Below are positions 1 through 6,899 of a stretch of DNA of 13,062 nucleotides, in pieces. Numbering within the stretch: position 1 is the first letter of the stretch; each line of letters begins with the position of its first letter. Under the pieces are notes generated by a model. It made no database searches and was not told where the DNA came from. It worked only from the letters and a program-made list of their open reading frames with translations. This DNA is from Candidatus Saccharimonadota bacterium (GTDB lineage: Bacteria > Patescibacteriota > Saccharimonadia > Saccharimonadales > UBA7683), in the NCBI GenBank assembly GCA_020427905.1, contig JAGQNU010000076.1, forward strand, positions 1-13,062. The letters run 5' to 3'. Made by a program: the position numbers and the translations under genes.

Positions 1-1
1 C

Positions 2-775
2 ACCGTTGAACAAGTACCCGTTGGCAAGCTATTACCAGACCCTGAGCAGCCACGAAAACATTTTGACGAGGTGCTCCTGGCAGAGCTTGCTGATTCTATT
101 AAAGAACACGGCATAGTACAGCCACTGATCGTTACTAAATCTGAAGATGGTTACATCATCATCGCCGGTGAGCGTCGCTATCGTGCAGCACAAATTGCAG
201 AGCTCACAGACGTACCGGCCATCGTTCGTACCTACGGCGAGCAACAGAAGCTTGAGGTTGCTCTGATCGAGAACATTCAACGACAGGATCTGACGATTCT
301 TGATCTTGCAGCTGCATATTTGAAGCTGCATGATCAGTTTGGACTCAGTTATGAGCAGGTAGCCCAAAAGGTTGGTAAAAGTTCACCAGCCGTAAATAAC
401 ATTGTTCGTTTGCTGAAGTTGCCGCTCGGGGCAAAACAAGCATTGCATGATGGCAAGATATCTGAGGGCCATGCTAGACAAATTGTTGCACTCAAAGATA
501 AAGAGACGCAATTGGAGCTGTTGAATCTAATAATTACTAAGCACTGGACAGTACGTCAGGCAGAGCAGTTTGTAGTTGGATATAAACAAGCCCAAAAAGC
601 TAAGCAGCCAACCAAAATTGATCGGACTCAGTCCGAGACAGAGGAAACCAAACGTCTCGCAAAGCAGCTTAAAACACCAGTTCAGGTTAAGCATATGGCA
701 AAAGGCGGCCAGCTCATCATCAAGTTCAAGGATGATAATCACCTCAAGAGACTAGTGGAAGATCTGAGCAACTAA
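2..775 (+). CDS. parB: ParB chromosome-partitioning protein (5' end missing)
   Basis: ParB binds centromere-like parS sites, spreads as a CTP-dependent clamp and works with ParA to segregate the chromosome. The reading frame is open from base 2, so the gene begins upstream; the GTG at 71 lies inside the conserved N-terminal domain and is not a real start. In the visible 257 residues I see the opening VEQVPVGKLLPDPEQPRKHF block, the CTP-binding GERRYRA motif (visible residues 56-62), the ENIQRQDL motif (90-97), and a helix-turn-helix around 118-144 (LSYEQVAQKVGKSS...). A charged linker and a short C-terminal dimerisation segment follow. ParA would be expected just upstream, outside the window. 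The TAA stop overlaps the stop of the opposing lepB by 4 bp. I saw no full parS palindrome in this window. Family assignment is secure. Confidence 0.95.
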   Translation, partial: TVEQVPVGKLLPDPEQPRKHFDEVLLAELADSIKEHGIVQPLIVTKSEDGYIIIAGERRYRAAQIAELTDVPAIVRTYGEQQKLEVALIENIQRQDLTILDLAAAYLKLHDQFGLSYEQVAQKVGKSSPAVNNIVRLLKLPLGAKQALHDGKISEGHARQIVALKDKETQLELLNLIITKHWTVRQAEQFVVGYKQAQKAKQPTKIDRTQSETEETKRLAKQLKTPVQVKHMAKGGQLIIKFKDDNHLKRLVEDLSN

Positions 776-1497
776 AAGAAGCGGGCTTCGTTCAGGGGCC
801 AGATTCTGACTCGGAGCGTGCCGATAATATTCTCCTCGGGTACCGTACCGAGCTCGTTACGTGAGTCGAGCGAGTTGCTGCCCTCACGGTTATCGCCACT
901 GACAAAAATGTGACCTTTTGGCACCCTAATGTCTACATTGCCACTGGTGCGTGGCAGACTATCCTCGTAACTTGTGCCTTCATCGGGGTTGAACCCATTT
1001 GGGTGCTCCTGGTTGTAAACAGTGATTGAACCACTTTTGACGACGACGCGCTCGCCAGGGAGGCCGATAACACGCTTAATCAGTTGAAGTTCACTATCGA
1101 TTGGACTAGTGAAGACAATCACGTCACCACGTTTTGGCTGATAGTCACCACTCGTGATGCCTGATACGGTTTTGCCAAACTTTGAGATGATCAGCCTATC
1201 ATTTGTCTCCAATGTAGAGTGCATGCTGCTGCCGTACACTCGGTAGCTTTGCAAAAAGAACAGATTGATAACCTGTACAAGTGCTATCGCTATCACGATA
1301 GTTATAAAGAGCGAGAGAATGCCACCTTCACGCTTGGGTTTTGGTGCCTCTGCTTCAACCTTTGGCTGGGGAGACTCAGGCGGGAGTGTTATGGTCTGCG
1401 GATCAGGTGCTTGTTGAGAGCCAACCGCAGGCTGTATCTGTTGATCAGCATGAATGAACTCCTCGTTGCCCTGAGTATTTTGAGATTTTGGATCCAT
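772..1497 (-). CDS. lepB: Signal peptidase I
   Basis: Membrane-bound serine protease that removes signal peptides from exported proteins. Starting at the ATG at 1497 it has 241 aa. A Pro/Gln/Lys-rich cytoplasmic tail (1-57) is followed by one membrane segment (about 59-82). The catalytic box YGSSMHSTL puts the nucleophile at Ser91, the general base is Lys141 in LIKRVIGLPGE, and the SGDNREGSNSLDSR box is at 200-213. The usual Pro two residues after SM is Ser here, a mild variant. A longer frame reaches 1677, but 1497 is preferred because an extended -10 box lies 9 nt upstream of it and the upstream residues resemble no part of the family. It faces parB tail-to-tail with a 4-bp overlap and is divergent from the LCP gene. 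The mRNA is probably leaderless or nearly so, although a GAGG lies just before the ATG. Confidence 0.94.
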   Translation of the reverse strand: MDPKSQNTQGNEEFIHADQQIQPAVGSQQAPDPQTITLPPESPQPKVEAEAPKPKREGGILSLFITIVIAIALVQVINLFFLQSYRVYGSSMHSTLETNDRLIISKFGKTVSGITSGDYQPKRGDVIVFTSPIDSELQLIKRVIGLPGERVVVKSGSITVYNQEHPNGFNPDEGTSYEDSLPRTSGNVDIRVPKGHIFVSGDNREGSNSLDSRNELGTVPEENIIGTLRVRIWPLNEARFF

Positions 1498-1506
1498 ACG
1501 TACCTC

Positions 1507-1515
1507 AGTATAGCA
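1507..1515 (-). promoter_or_regulatory. lepB promoter, extended -10 TGCTATACT
   Basis: On the minus strand TGCTATACT ends 9 nt before the lepB ATG. The hexamer 17 nt further upstream (1530-1535, GTGATT) is a weak -35, as is common when an extended -10 is present. The spacing predicts transcription starting at or within a few nt of the start codon. Confidence 0.65.
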
Positions 1516-1539
1516 GCTGCATCTACCTAAATCACGAGC

Positions 1540-1568
1540 TTTACCGCTTTTGGCTACTACGATATACT
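1540..1568 (+). promoter_or_regulatory. Promoter of the LCP gene
   Basis: TTTACC (1540-1545), a 17-nt spacer and TATACT (1563-1568) form a reasonable sigma-70-type promoter. It stands back-to-back with the lepB promoter in an 85-bp divergent region. The ATG at 1583 is 14 nt after the -10. Confidence 0.5.
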
Positions 1569-1569
1569 T

Positions 1570-1574
1570 GGAGG
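1570..1574 (+). promoter_or_regulatory. GGAGG Shine-Dalgarno deciding the LCP start
   Basis: GGAGG ends 8 nt before ATG 1583 and supports that start over the in-frame TTG at 1550. It lies between the -10 box and the predicted transcription start, so it would be outside the mRNA unless transcription begins further upstream. Confidence 0.5.
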
Positions 1575-1582
1575 AAGTTTTT

Positions 1583-3241
1583 ATGGACAGAAGTAAACGA
1601 ACACGACAGGGTGCAAGTATAGACGGTTTTGTTCGCCGTACTCCCAGTACAGCTCCCAAAAAACGTGTTGATCTCAATAAGGCTAAGGCAAAAAATCGAC
1701 CAGAGGGCTTTACGCGCCGTCAGGCGGCACAGAGACTAGAGTTTACGGGTGACACCTGGTCTGATGACAATACGCTACAAATTGAATCTGCACGGGAAGA
1801 CGCAAAACAGATGAAGACAGAAGACACAAAGCCGCGTTGGTGGCAGTTTAAAAAACGCCGCCAGGCAAAGGCTCAAAAGGAGCAGGACAAGCAATCAAAA
1901 AAGCGCAAGATTAAGCGGTACGCACTTGCCTGCGGTGTGATAGCGCTACTCATCGGTGGCTTTTTGGGCTGGAAGTTTCTCAGCACCTCCTCAAAGGTAT
2001 TTGACGGGAACGTTCTCGGTCTTCTCACAACAACAAAGTTGAAAGGTGAGGATGAGGGTCGCGTCAACATAGTGCTCGCGGGTACGTCCGAGGATGATCC
2101 TGGTCATGATGGGGCGACACTGACAGACTCAATCATGCTGGCAAGTATTGATACCAAAAATAACACCGCGTTTACAACCAGTATCCCTCGCGATCTTTGG
2201 GTTGAGTATGGTGAGCAGTGTAGCGCTGGGTACGAGGGCAAGATAAACAACGCATATCAGTGTGGCGAGGCAAATGAGTTTAGTGAGCCAGGCTATCCAA
2301 AGGGCGGCATGGGGCTCCTCTCGAAAGTGATTAGTGAGACATTTGATATCCCCATTCACTATTATGGCAAGATTAACTACACGGCCTTCCGCGATGCAGT
2401 TGATGCAGTTGGTGGCATCGAGATAAAGGTCGAGAGCGATGATCCGCGCGGTATATATGACCCTAACATTCAGCCAAAAGATGGTGGCCCGGTGCGCTTA
2501 AAGAATGGTGTCCAAAAGCTTGATGGCATCACTGCTCTGGCGTTAGCGCGGTCCAGAAATGTTGCTGGTGGTTACGGGCTTAGCAGGGGTGATTTTGATA
2601 GAACAATGTATCAACGCAAGATGCTAATTGCGCTCAAGGATAAAGCTCTCAGCGTTGGCGTGCTCTCAAATCCGAGCAAGATTGGTAGCCTTCTGGACGC
2701 AGCGGGCGATAACGTTGACACCAACTTTAACACCAGTGAATTACGCCGATTGTACGATCTCTCCAAAAAGATTAAGAGCAACAACATTAGTTCTATTGAT
2801 CTCTCTGACCCGGAAGAAGGTCTTCTGACAACTGGTATGTATAACGGGCAGAGTATTGTGAGGCCATCGGCAGGCATCAAAGACTATAGCGAGCTACAGA
2901 CATACTTGAAGAGGCTGATGAGCACCGACCCACTCGTTAAGGAGGAGGCGACTGTCGTGATTCTTAATGGTACTGATTCAGCAGGTCTTGCTCAAAAATA
3001 CGCTGATGTGTTTGCCGAGAAGGGCATCTCTGTGCTCGTAGTGTCAAACGCCAGCACCAATCGAGGTGAGAACATCGTTATTGATATCGCAGGAGACAAC
3101 CCAAAGACTAAAGCCTACTTTGAGAAGCGGCTCAAAACAAGCGCAACCACAGATACTACTTCGCAGCCCGAAGGCTCACAATACAACGCTGACTTCGTGG
3201 TGATTCTGGGTGCGCCAAGCATCGGCCAACTCAGTAATTAA
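1583..3241 (+). CDS. LCP (LytR-CpsA-Psr) family protein with LytR_C domain
   Basis: LCP proteins are membrane-anchored phosphotransferases that attach lipid-linked glycopolymers to peptidoglycan or other surface acceptors. The 552-aa protein has a long, very basic cytoplasmic region (1-111), one membrane segment (about 113-135), an extracytoplasmic LCP domain (about 160-360) and a C-terminal LytR_C domain (about 456-552, from ATVVILNGTD). LCP landmarks are visible: TDSIM, SIPRDLW with Arg203 and Asp204, INNAY, AVGGIEI, ALARSR and GDFDRTMYQRKM near 336-347. Two extracytoplasmic cysteines, Cys213 and Cys227, could form a disulfide. The start is ATG 1583, after GGAGG. The next gene follows within 20 nt and HtrA after it, suggesting a surface-biogenesis unit. 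The polymer it transfers cannot be told from the sequence. Confidence 0.9.
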   Translation: MDRSKRTRQGASIDGFVRRTPSTAPKKRVDLNKAKAKNRPEGFTRRQAAQRLEFTGDTWSDDNTLQIESAREDAKQMKTEDTKPRWWQFKKRRQAKAQKEQDKQSKKRKIKRYALACGVIALLIGGFLGWKFLSTSSKVFDGNVLGLLTTTKLKGEDEGRVNIVLAGTSEDDPGHDGATLTDSIMLASIDTKNNTAFTTSIPRDLWVEYGEQCSAGYEGKINNAYQCGEANEFSEPGYPKGGMGLLSKVISETFDIPIHYYGKINYTAFRDAVDAVGGIEIKVESDDPRGIYDPNIQPKDGGPVRLKNGVQKLDGITALALARSRNVAGGYGLSRGDFDRTMYQRKMLIALKDKALSVGVLSNPSKIGSLLDAAGDNVDTNFNTSELRRLYDLSKKIKSNNISSIDLSDPEEGLLTTGMYNGQSIVRPSAGIKDYSELQTYLKRLMSTDPLVKEEATVVILNGTDSAGLAQKYADVFAEKGISVLVVSNASTNRGENIVIDIAGDNPKTKAYFEKRLKTSATTDTTSQPEGSQYNADFVVILGAPSIGQLSN

Positions 3242-3250
3242 TGCTATACT
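3242..3250 (+). promoter_or_regulatory. Extended -10 TGCTATACT directly after the LCP stop codon
   Basis: TGCTATACT begins at the first base after the LCP TAA and ends 10 nt before ATG 3261. It suggests an internal promoter giving a leaderless transcript of the membrane protein and HtrA genes. No convincing -35 is seen. Confidence 0.6.
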
Positions 3251-3260
3251 AATAGGTAAT

Positions 3261-4034
3261 ATGTTGCAGCCAAAGCGCAGTTTTTGGGGTAAAAAACCCG
3301 GTTTTGATACCGGAGATTTACTTCATTTTGTTGTAAATGCCGGGTTCAGCTTTGTTATCGGCGCGATGGTGCTCTATTGGGGTCTCACTCCACTTGCGAT
3401 GGTGCTCGTCGTACTGAGTAAGTGGCGCATCTTTGCCGTGCAGCCACGATTTTGGATACCAAACATCAAAGCAAATCTTGTCGATGTGGCTGTCGGTATA
3501 AGCTCTGTTGGACTTATGCACCAATCGCAAGAGAGTGGCTGGGCCTACGCCTGGATTGTCTTCTATGCAGTGTGGTTGTTATTTATTAAGCCAAAGAGTA
3601 GTGAGATTTGGGTCGGGGTACAGTCCTTTACGGCACTAGTTCTCGGGCTTGTGATGTTATTCGGCTCACTCTCACTAACTGAGCACGCATTTGTAGTTTC
3701 GGTACTGGTATGGGTCGTGGCTTGGTCATCATCCCGACATTTCTTCAGTAACTTTGATGAGCCACATTATAAGCTGTTGAGCTTGATCTGGGGTCTTACC
3801 GTGGTGCAAATTGCATGGTATGCGCTGCACTGGTTGCAGTACTACTCAGCCGGAGGCCTCTTGATCTCCAAGGCCGCCCTCTTGATCTCGATCATGGCAG
3901 CAACACTCGGTAGTTTCTACTATGCCCATAGATCCGAGCGCCTGACCAAGAACCTCGTTATTGAGAACCTGGCTCTAAGTGGGGCACTTATCAGCGTATT
4001 GCTCTTAACAGCTGGCTGGAGCCCAGTACTGTAA
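3261..4034 (+). CDS. Polytopic membrane protein of unknown function
   Basis: I do not recognise this 257-aa protein. It is strongly hydrophobic with about eight likely membrane segments (roughly 20-40, 42-53, 71-87, 94-110, 117-138, 142-158, 172-194 and 200-221, with another possible at 233-251). It has a short basic N-terminus (MLQPKRSFWGKK) and many tryptophans. Loops carry SKWRIFAVQPRFWIPN (53-68) and SSSRHFFSNFDEPHYK (156-171), the most distinctive candidates for conserved positions. The frame extends upstream into the LCP gene, but ATG 3261 is preferred because the -10 box at 3245-3250 lies 10 nt before it. It sits between an LCP protein and an HtrA protease, 5 nt from the latter, so an envelope role is likely, though that is only context. 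No transporter or enzyme motif was recognised. Confidence 0.8.
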   Translation: MLQPKRSFWGKKPGFDTGDLLHFVVNAGFSFVIGAMVLYWGLTPLAMVLVVLSKWRIFAVQPRFWIPNIKANLVDVAVGISSVGLMHQSQESGWAYAWIVFYAVWLLFIKPKSSEIWVGVQSFTALVLGLVMLFGSLSLTEHAFVVSVLVWVVAWSSSRHFFSNFDEPHYKLLSLIWGLTVVQIAWYALHWLQYYSAGGLLISKAALLISIMAATLGSFYYAHRSERLTKNLVIENLALSGALISVLLLTAGWSPVL

Positions 4035-4039
4035 CTACA

Positions 4040-5206
4040 ATGATAGATGGAGGTGGTGTGAAGGAACGACGTGTCCGCAGGGCTAACAAAAAAGTACTCA
4101 TTATCGCGAGTTCACTGCTTTTAATAGCAGTATTGTTGTTCTCCGGGTCTCTTATAGCGATTGGTTATCTGATGGGAACGACGCTTGGTGATGGTGGCGT
4201 TCAAGAACGTCAAAAGCAAACTATTGTGTCTGAGGGCGAGGTTATTGCTGACATCGCACAAAAGGTGGGATCAAGTGTCGTGTCAGTGATAACAGAGCAG
4301 CAACGCACCATTCAATCAATTTACGGCACTCAGTCAGTTGAGGGTCAGGCTGCGGGTACCGGCGTGATTGTCGATAAGAGTGGCTATGTTCTCACCAACA
4401 AGCACGTGGTGCCAGAAGGCACCAACGCTGTAAAGCTAATCCTGTCAGATGGAAGCAGCTACGAGGATGTAGAGATTGTGGGCCGCGACCCACTCAATGA
4501 CCTGGCAATATTAAAGATACAAGATCCGGCAGATGACATTACCCCTGCGTCGTTGGGAGACTCAGATACGGTGCGTGTTGGCCAGAAGGTGGTGGCTATA
4601 GGTAACGCGCTTGGTCAGTTCCAGAACACTGTGACATCTGGCATCATCTCGGGTGTTGGTCGTCCGATAGAGGCCGGCGATGGGTCTGGCTATGTTGAAC
4701 AGCTGAGCAACCTGTTTCAAACTGATGCAGCAATAAACTCGGGCAATTCTGGTGGCCCGCTCTTAAACTATGACGGCGAGGTAATTGGAATCAACACAGC
4801 GGTCGCTGAGGATGCGCAGAATGTTGGCTTTTCCATCCCGATTAACGAGGCGAAGGGTATTATTGCTAGCGCACAGAAGACAGGTACGGTCACACGTCCA
4901 TTCCTCGGTGTGCAGTTTACGACGATTACCGAGGCGCTTGCTCAGAGTCAGAACCTCCCTGTAGACACAGGCGCACTGATTAGTAGTGGTGAAGGAGCTA
5001 TTGTAGCGGATAGTCCGGCTGCACAAGCAGGGCTCAGGCCTGGCGACATTGTCCTCAAGATTGATAATGTAAAACTAGATGATCGACGAACTCTTGATAG
5101 CGTCATTGGTCGATACGGGGTTGGCGATACAGTCAAGCTGACAATCTTACGAGGCGATAAACGTATTGTAGTCGAAACTAAGCTTGCTGAGGCGCCGAGC
5201 CAATAG
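4040..5206 (+). CDS. Membrane-anchored HtrA/DegP-like serine protease with one PDZ domain
   Basis: Trypsin-fold protease acting outside the cytoplasmic membrane in quality control of misfolded or exported proteins. From ATG 4040 it has 388 aa: a basic N-terminus, one membrane anchor (about 21-46, IIASSLLLIAVLLFSG...), the protease domain and a C-terminal PDZ domain (about 310-385, with SPAAQAGLRPGDIVLKI). The catalytic triad is complete: His122 in LTNKHVV, Asp154 in DPLNDLAILKI and Ser237 in NSGNSGGPLLN. One PDZ domain and an anchor resemble the DegS/HhoA layout rather than two-PDZ DegP. An alternative start, GTG 4058, sits 4 nt after GGAGG (4049-4053) and would remove six residues; it may be the true start. 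It follows the membrane protein by 5 nt and overlaps the opposing prmC by 29 bp. Confidence 0.92.
   Translation: MIDGGGVKERRVRRANKKVLIIASSLLLIAVLLFSGSLIAIGYLMGTTLGDGGVQERQKQTIVSEGEVIADIAQKVGSSVVSVITEQQRTIQSIYGTQSVEGQAAGTGVIVDKSGYVLTNKHVVPEGTNAVKLILSDGSSYEDVEIVGRDPLNDLAILKIQDPADDITPASLGDSDTVRVGQKVVAIGNALGQFQNTVTSGIISGVGRPIEAGDGSGYVEQLSNLFQTDAAINSGNSGGPLLNYDGEVIGINTAVAEDAQNVGFSIPINEAKGIIASAQKTGTVTRPFLGVQFTTITEALAQSQNLPVDTGALISSGEGAIVADSPAAQAGLRPGDIVLKIDNVKLDDRRTLDSVIGRYGVGDTVKLTILRGDKRIVVETKLAEAPSQ
4049..4053 (+). promoter_or_regulatory. GGAGG ribosome-binding site favouring GTG 4058
   Basis: GGAGG followed by TG matches the 16S 3' end and lies 4 nt before GTG 4058. ATG 4040 has no such site upstream. 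This leaves the HtrA start ambiguous by six codons. Confidence 0.45.
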
Positions 5207-6014
5207 CCGGGAACACTTGTATCAAATCTTTGTTCTCAGAGCAAATAAAACCAACCTGACTGGCGAGAGCTGTCATCGCCGTATGTTGAGAGGCGAGTGA
5301 TTCAGTAATGATGCGGGTTGGTTTATTCTTGAGCTTAGAAACCTGGTGCCAAAAGTGCCTGTAATGATCAAGACCGTCTGCGCCGGAGAACAGTGCAAGT
5401 GAGGGCTCTCTCCTGATCTCCTCCGAGGTGACAAGGTCATCTGGCACGTATGGCAAATTCGCAATTATAACGTAGGGTCGCGTAGTGGGTATCCTAGGTA
5501 AGCTCTTGAAGAAGTCAGACTCGATAAACCGTACTGTTGCCCCAAGTTTTTTGGCGTTGCTTCTGGCGACGTACAGTGCCTTTTTTGAGATGTCGGTGGC
5601 GGTGACATGGATATCACCAAGCTCAAGCTTTGCGCTGATTGCCAGGCAGCCTGAGCCTGTGCCAATATCAATTACGGTGTTTATGCCCTCGCTACTCTTT
5701 TTCAAGAGCTCTATAATTGCTTCAGATTCGGGGCGGGGGATGAGAACGTTTTCATCTACGATAAATTGTCGATTGTAGAACTCTTTTGAGCCAAGAATGT
5801 ATGCAAGCGGTGTGTGCTCCGCACGCTGGGTACATTGCTTGTTCGCAGCAGCCAGCTGGTTATCGGATAACTCATCGTTATCGTGGGCTGCAAGCCACTC
5901 ACGTGATCTCTCAAGTACATGTGCAAGTAGCAGTTCGGCGTCGAGTCGCGCTGAGGTAATCCCGGCACCCTTAAGAGTTGACGTTGTTTCTTTTAACCAA
6001 TCCTTAACGAGCAT
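5178..6014 (-). CDS. prmC: PrmC (HemK) release factor glutamine methyltransferase
   Basis: SAM-dependent enzyme that methylates the Gln of the GGQ motif in release factors, improving peptide release. The 278-aa length is normal for the family. The N-terminal helical domain (about 1-85) holds ARLDAELLLAHVL and YILGSKEFY. The Rossmann domain has LIPRPESE (91-98), the SAM loop DIGTGSGCLAIS (116-127) and NLPY (186-189). Most family members have NPPY; NLPY keeps the Asn and Tyr that hold the substrate glutamine, so activity is expected. The ATG at 6014 lies inside the end of the upstream methyltransferase gene (11-bp overlap), indicating translational coupling; no strong Shine-Dalgarno was found. 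Its 3' end overlaps HtrA by 29 bp on the other strand. Its substrate gene prfA is nearby but in a separate unit. Confidence 0.94.
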   Translation of the reverse strand: MLVKDWLKETTSTLKGAGITSARLDAELLLAHVLERSREWLAAHDNDELSDNQLAAANKQCTQRAEHTPLAYILGSKEFYNRQFIVDENVLIPRPESEAIIELLKKSSEGINTVIDIGTGSGCLAISAKLELGDIHVTATDISKKALYVARSNAKKLGATVRFIESDFFKSLPRIPTTRPYVIIANLPYVPDDLVTSEEIRREPSLALFSGADGLDHYRHFWHQVSKLKNKPTRIITESLASQHTAMTALASQVGFICSENKDLIQVFPAIGSAPQQA

Positions 6015-6786
6015 TGCGTTGTCTCAGGGTCTCGTAGCTCAGTATGGCGGCAGCAACGCTAACATTGAGTGAGTCGTTTTGGCCGAGCATAGGGATCTGT
6101 ATTGGCTGGCTGTTCTTCTGCCATAAAGCAGAGAGGCCATCATGTTCTGTGCCAAGCACAATTGCAGCCGGCTGCGATAGATTTGCCTCGGTGTACGGGA
6201 CTGAGTCCGGACTCAGGAGGGCACCATATGCTTGAATCTCATGTTTTGCCAAAAAGTCGATAACGTTCTCAGTAGTATCGACAGCAACCTGGGTGGTGAA
6301 CAGTGTGCCAACGCTCGCGCGTATGGCATTTGGGTTGAACACATCAGTTTTAGGGTCGCAGACGATGACACCTGAGGCACCACAACCATCCGCAGTTCTT
6401 ATGATGGCCCCAAGGTTACCGGGCTTTTCAATTGCCTCAACAATGATAAAAAACGGTGTATCAGCGAAGTTCAGGTCGTTGACTGTTTTAGCGTCAGCCT
6501 GAAACACAGCGATGACTCCGTCGCTACCAGATCGGTATGATACCCTCTCGTAGCAATCTTTTGAGATTGTAAATACGTGCTCGTGCTCTACATCGCTAGA
6601 GACATCACCAGCTATCTCAGGACATATAAAAAAGGAGTGTGGCTGATAGTTGCCATCAATTGCCATGGCAATCTCTTTAGCACCTTCTACCAAGAAGACA
6701 CCTTCTTTGCGACGAGTTGAGTTGCTGTGGAGACTCCTCAGCCACTTGATCTTTGGGTTAGCTGTGCTTGTTATATCGATGGACAT
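6004..6786 (-). CDS. SpoU/TrmH-family RNA 2'-O-methyltransferase
   Basis: SPOUT-class enzyme that 2'-O-methylates ribose in RNA using SAM, probably 23S rRNA by similarity to RlmB/TsnR-type proteins. The 260-aa protein begins with a substrate-binding domain (about 1-100, with ANPKIKWLRSL and RKEGVFLVEGAKE, the region that positions RNA). The catalytic domain shows the three family motifs: EKPGNLGAIIRTADG (120-134), VLGTEHDGL (210-218) and SLNVSVAAA (239-247). All residues expected for the SAM knot seem present. The exact nucleotide target cannot be assigned. ATG 6786 is supported by an extended -10 box only 8 nt upstream, implying a leaderless mRNA. It is the first gene of a two-gene unit with prmC, overlapping it by 11 bp, and is divergent from orphan gene 1. 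Confidence 0.92.
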   Translation of the reverse strand: MSIDITSTANPKIKWLRSLHSNSTRRKEGVFLVEGAKEIAMAIDGNYQPHSFFICPEIAGDVSSDVEHEHVFTISKDCYERVSYRSGSDGVIAVFQADAKTVNDLNFADTPFFIIVEAIEKPGNLGAIIRTADGCGASGVIVCDPKTDVFNPNAIRASVGTLFTTQVAVDTTENVIDFLAKHEIQAYGALLSPDSVPYTEANLSQPAAIVLGTEHDGLSALWQKNSQPIQIPMLGQNDSLNVSVAAAILSYETLRQRNAR

Positions 6787-6794
6787 CGGATGTA

Positions 6795-6803
6795 ATTATA
6801 GCA
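6795..6803 (-). promoter_or_regulatory. Promoter of the SpoU/TrmH-prmC unit, extended -10 TGCTATAAT
   Basis: TGCTATAAT on the minus strand ends 8 nt before ATG 6786. The -35 position (6818-6823, GTTCTG) is poor. A leaderless transcript is predicted. Confidence 0.65.
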
Positions 6804-6830
6804 TTTTAGTTTGCATACAGAACAATACTA

Positions 6831-6859
6831 TTGACAAATAAGCATAATTACTATATTAT
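6831..6859 (+). promoter_or_regulatory. Strong promoter of orphan gene 1
   Basis: Perfect TTGACA (6831-6836), a 17-nt spacer and TATTAT (6854-6859). The surrounding 113-bp divergent region is AT-rich. The leader would be about 30-35 nt and carries AAGGA (6885-6889), 10 nt before ATG 6900. Confidence 0.7.
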
Positions 6860-6899
6860 GATAACAGGTTAAATATAAACAAAAAAGGAAAACTATAAA

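Noticed and set aside
71..775. parB starting at GTG 71
   Set aside because: The frame continues upstream with conserved ParB sequence, so the GTG is internal and the gene is truncated by the window edge.
1219..1530. 103-codon + strand open frame opposite lepB
   Set aside because: Antisense to a well-supported signal peptidase gene and over its promoter; composition is Leu/Arg/Cys-rich as expected for a shadow frame.
1498..1677. N-terminal extension of lepB to 1677
   Set aside because: Would run through the lepB -10 box and overlap the start of the divergent LCP gene; the extra 60 residues look unlike a signal peptidase.
3281..3313. Hairpins near the start of the 3261 gene (GGGT/ACCC and CCGGT/ACCGG)
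   Set aside because: Short 4-5 bp stems inside coding sequence, without a proper T tract; not strong enough for a terminator or attenuator call.
5899..5908. TCACGTGA palindrome as a parS half-match
   Set aside because: Only the inner core matches; the full 16-bp parS-like palindrome is absent and the site is inside prmC.
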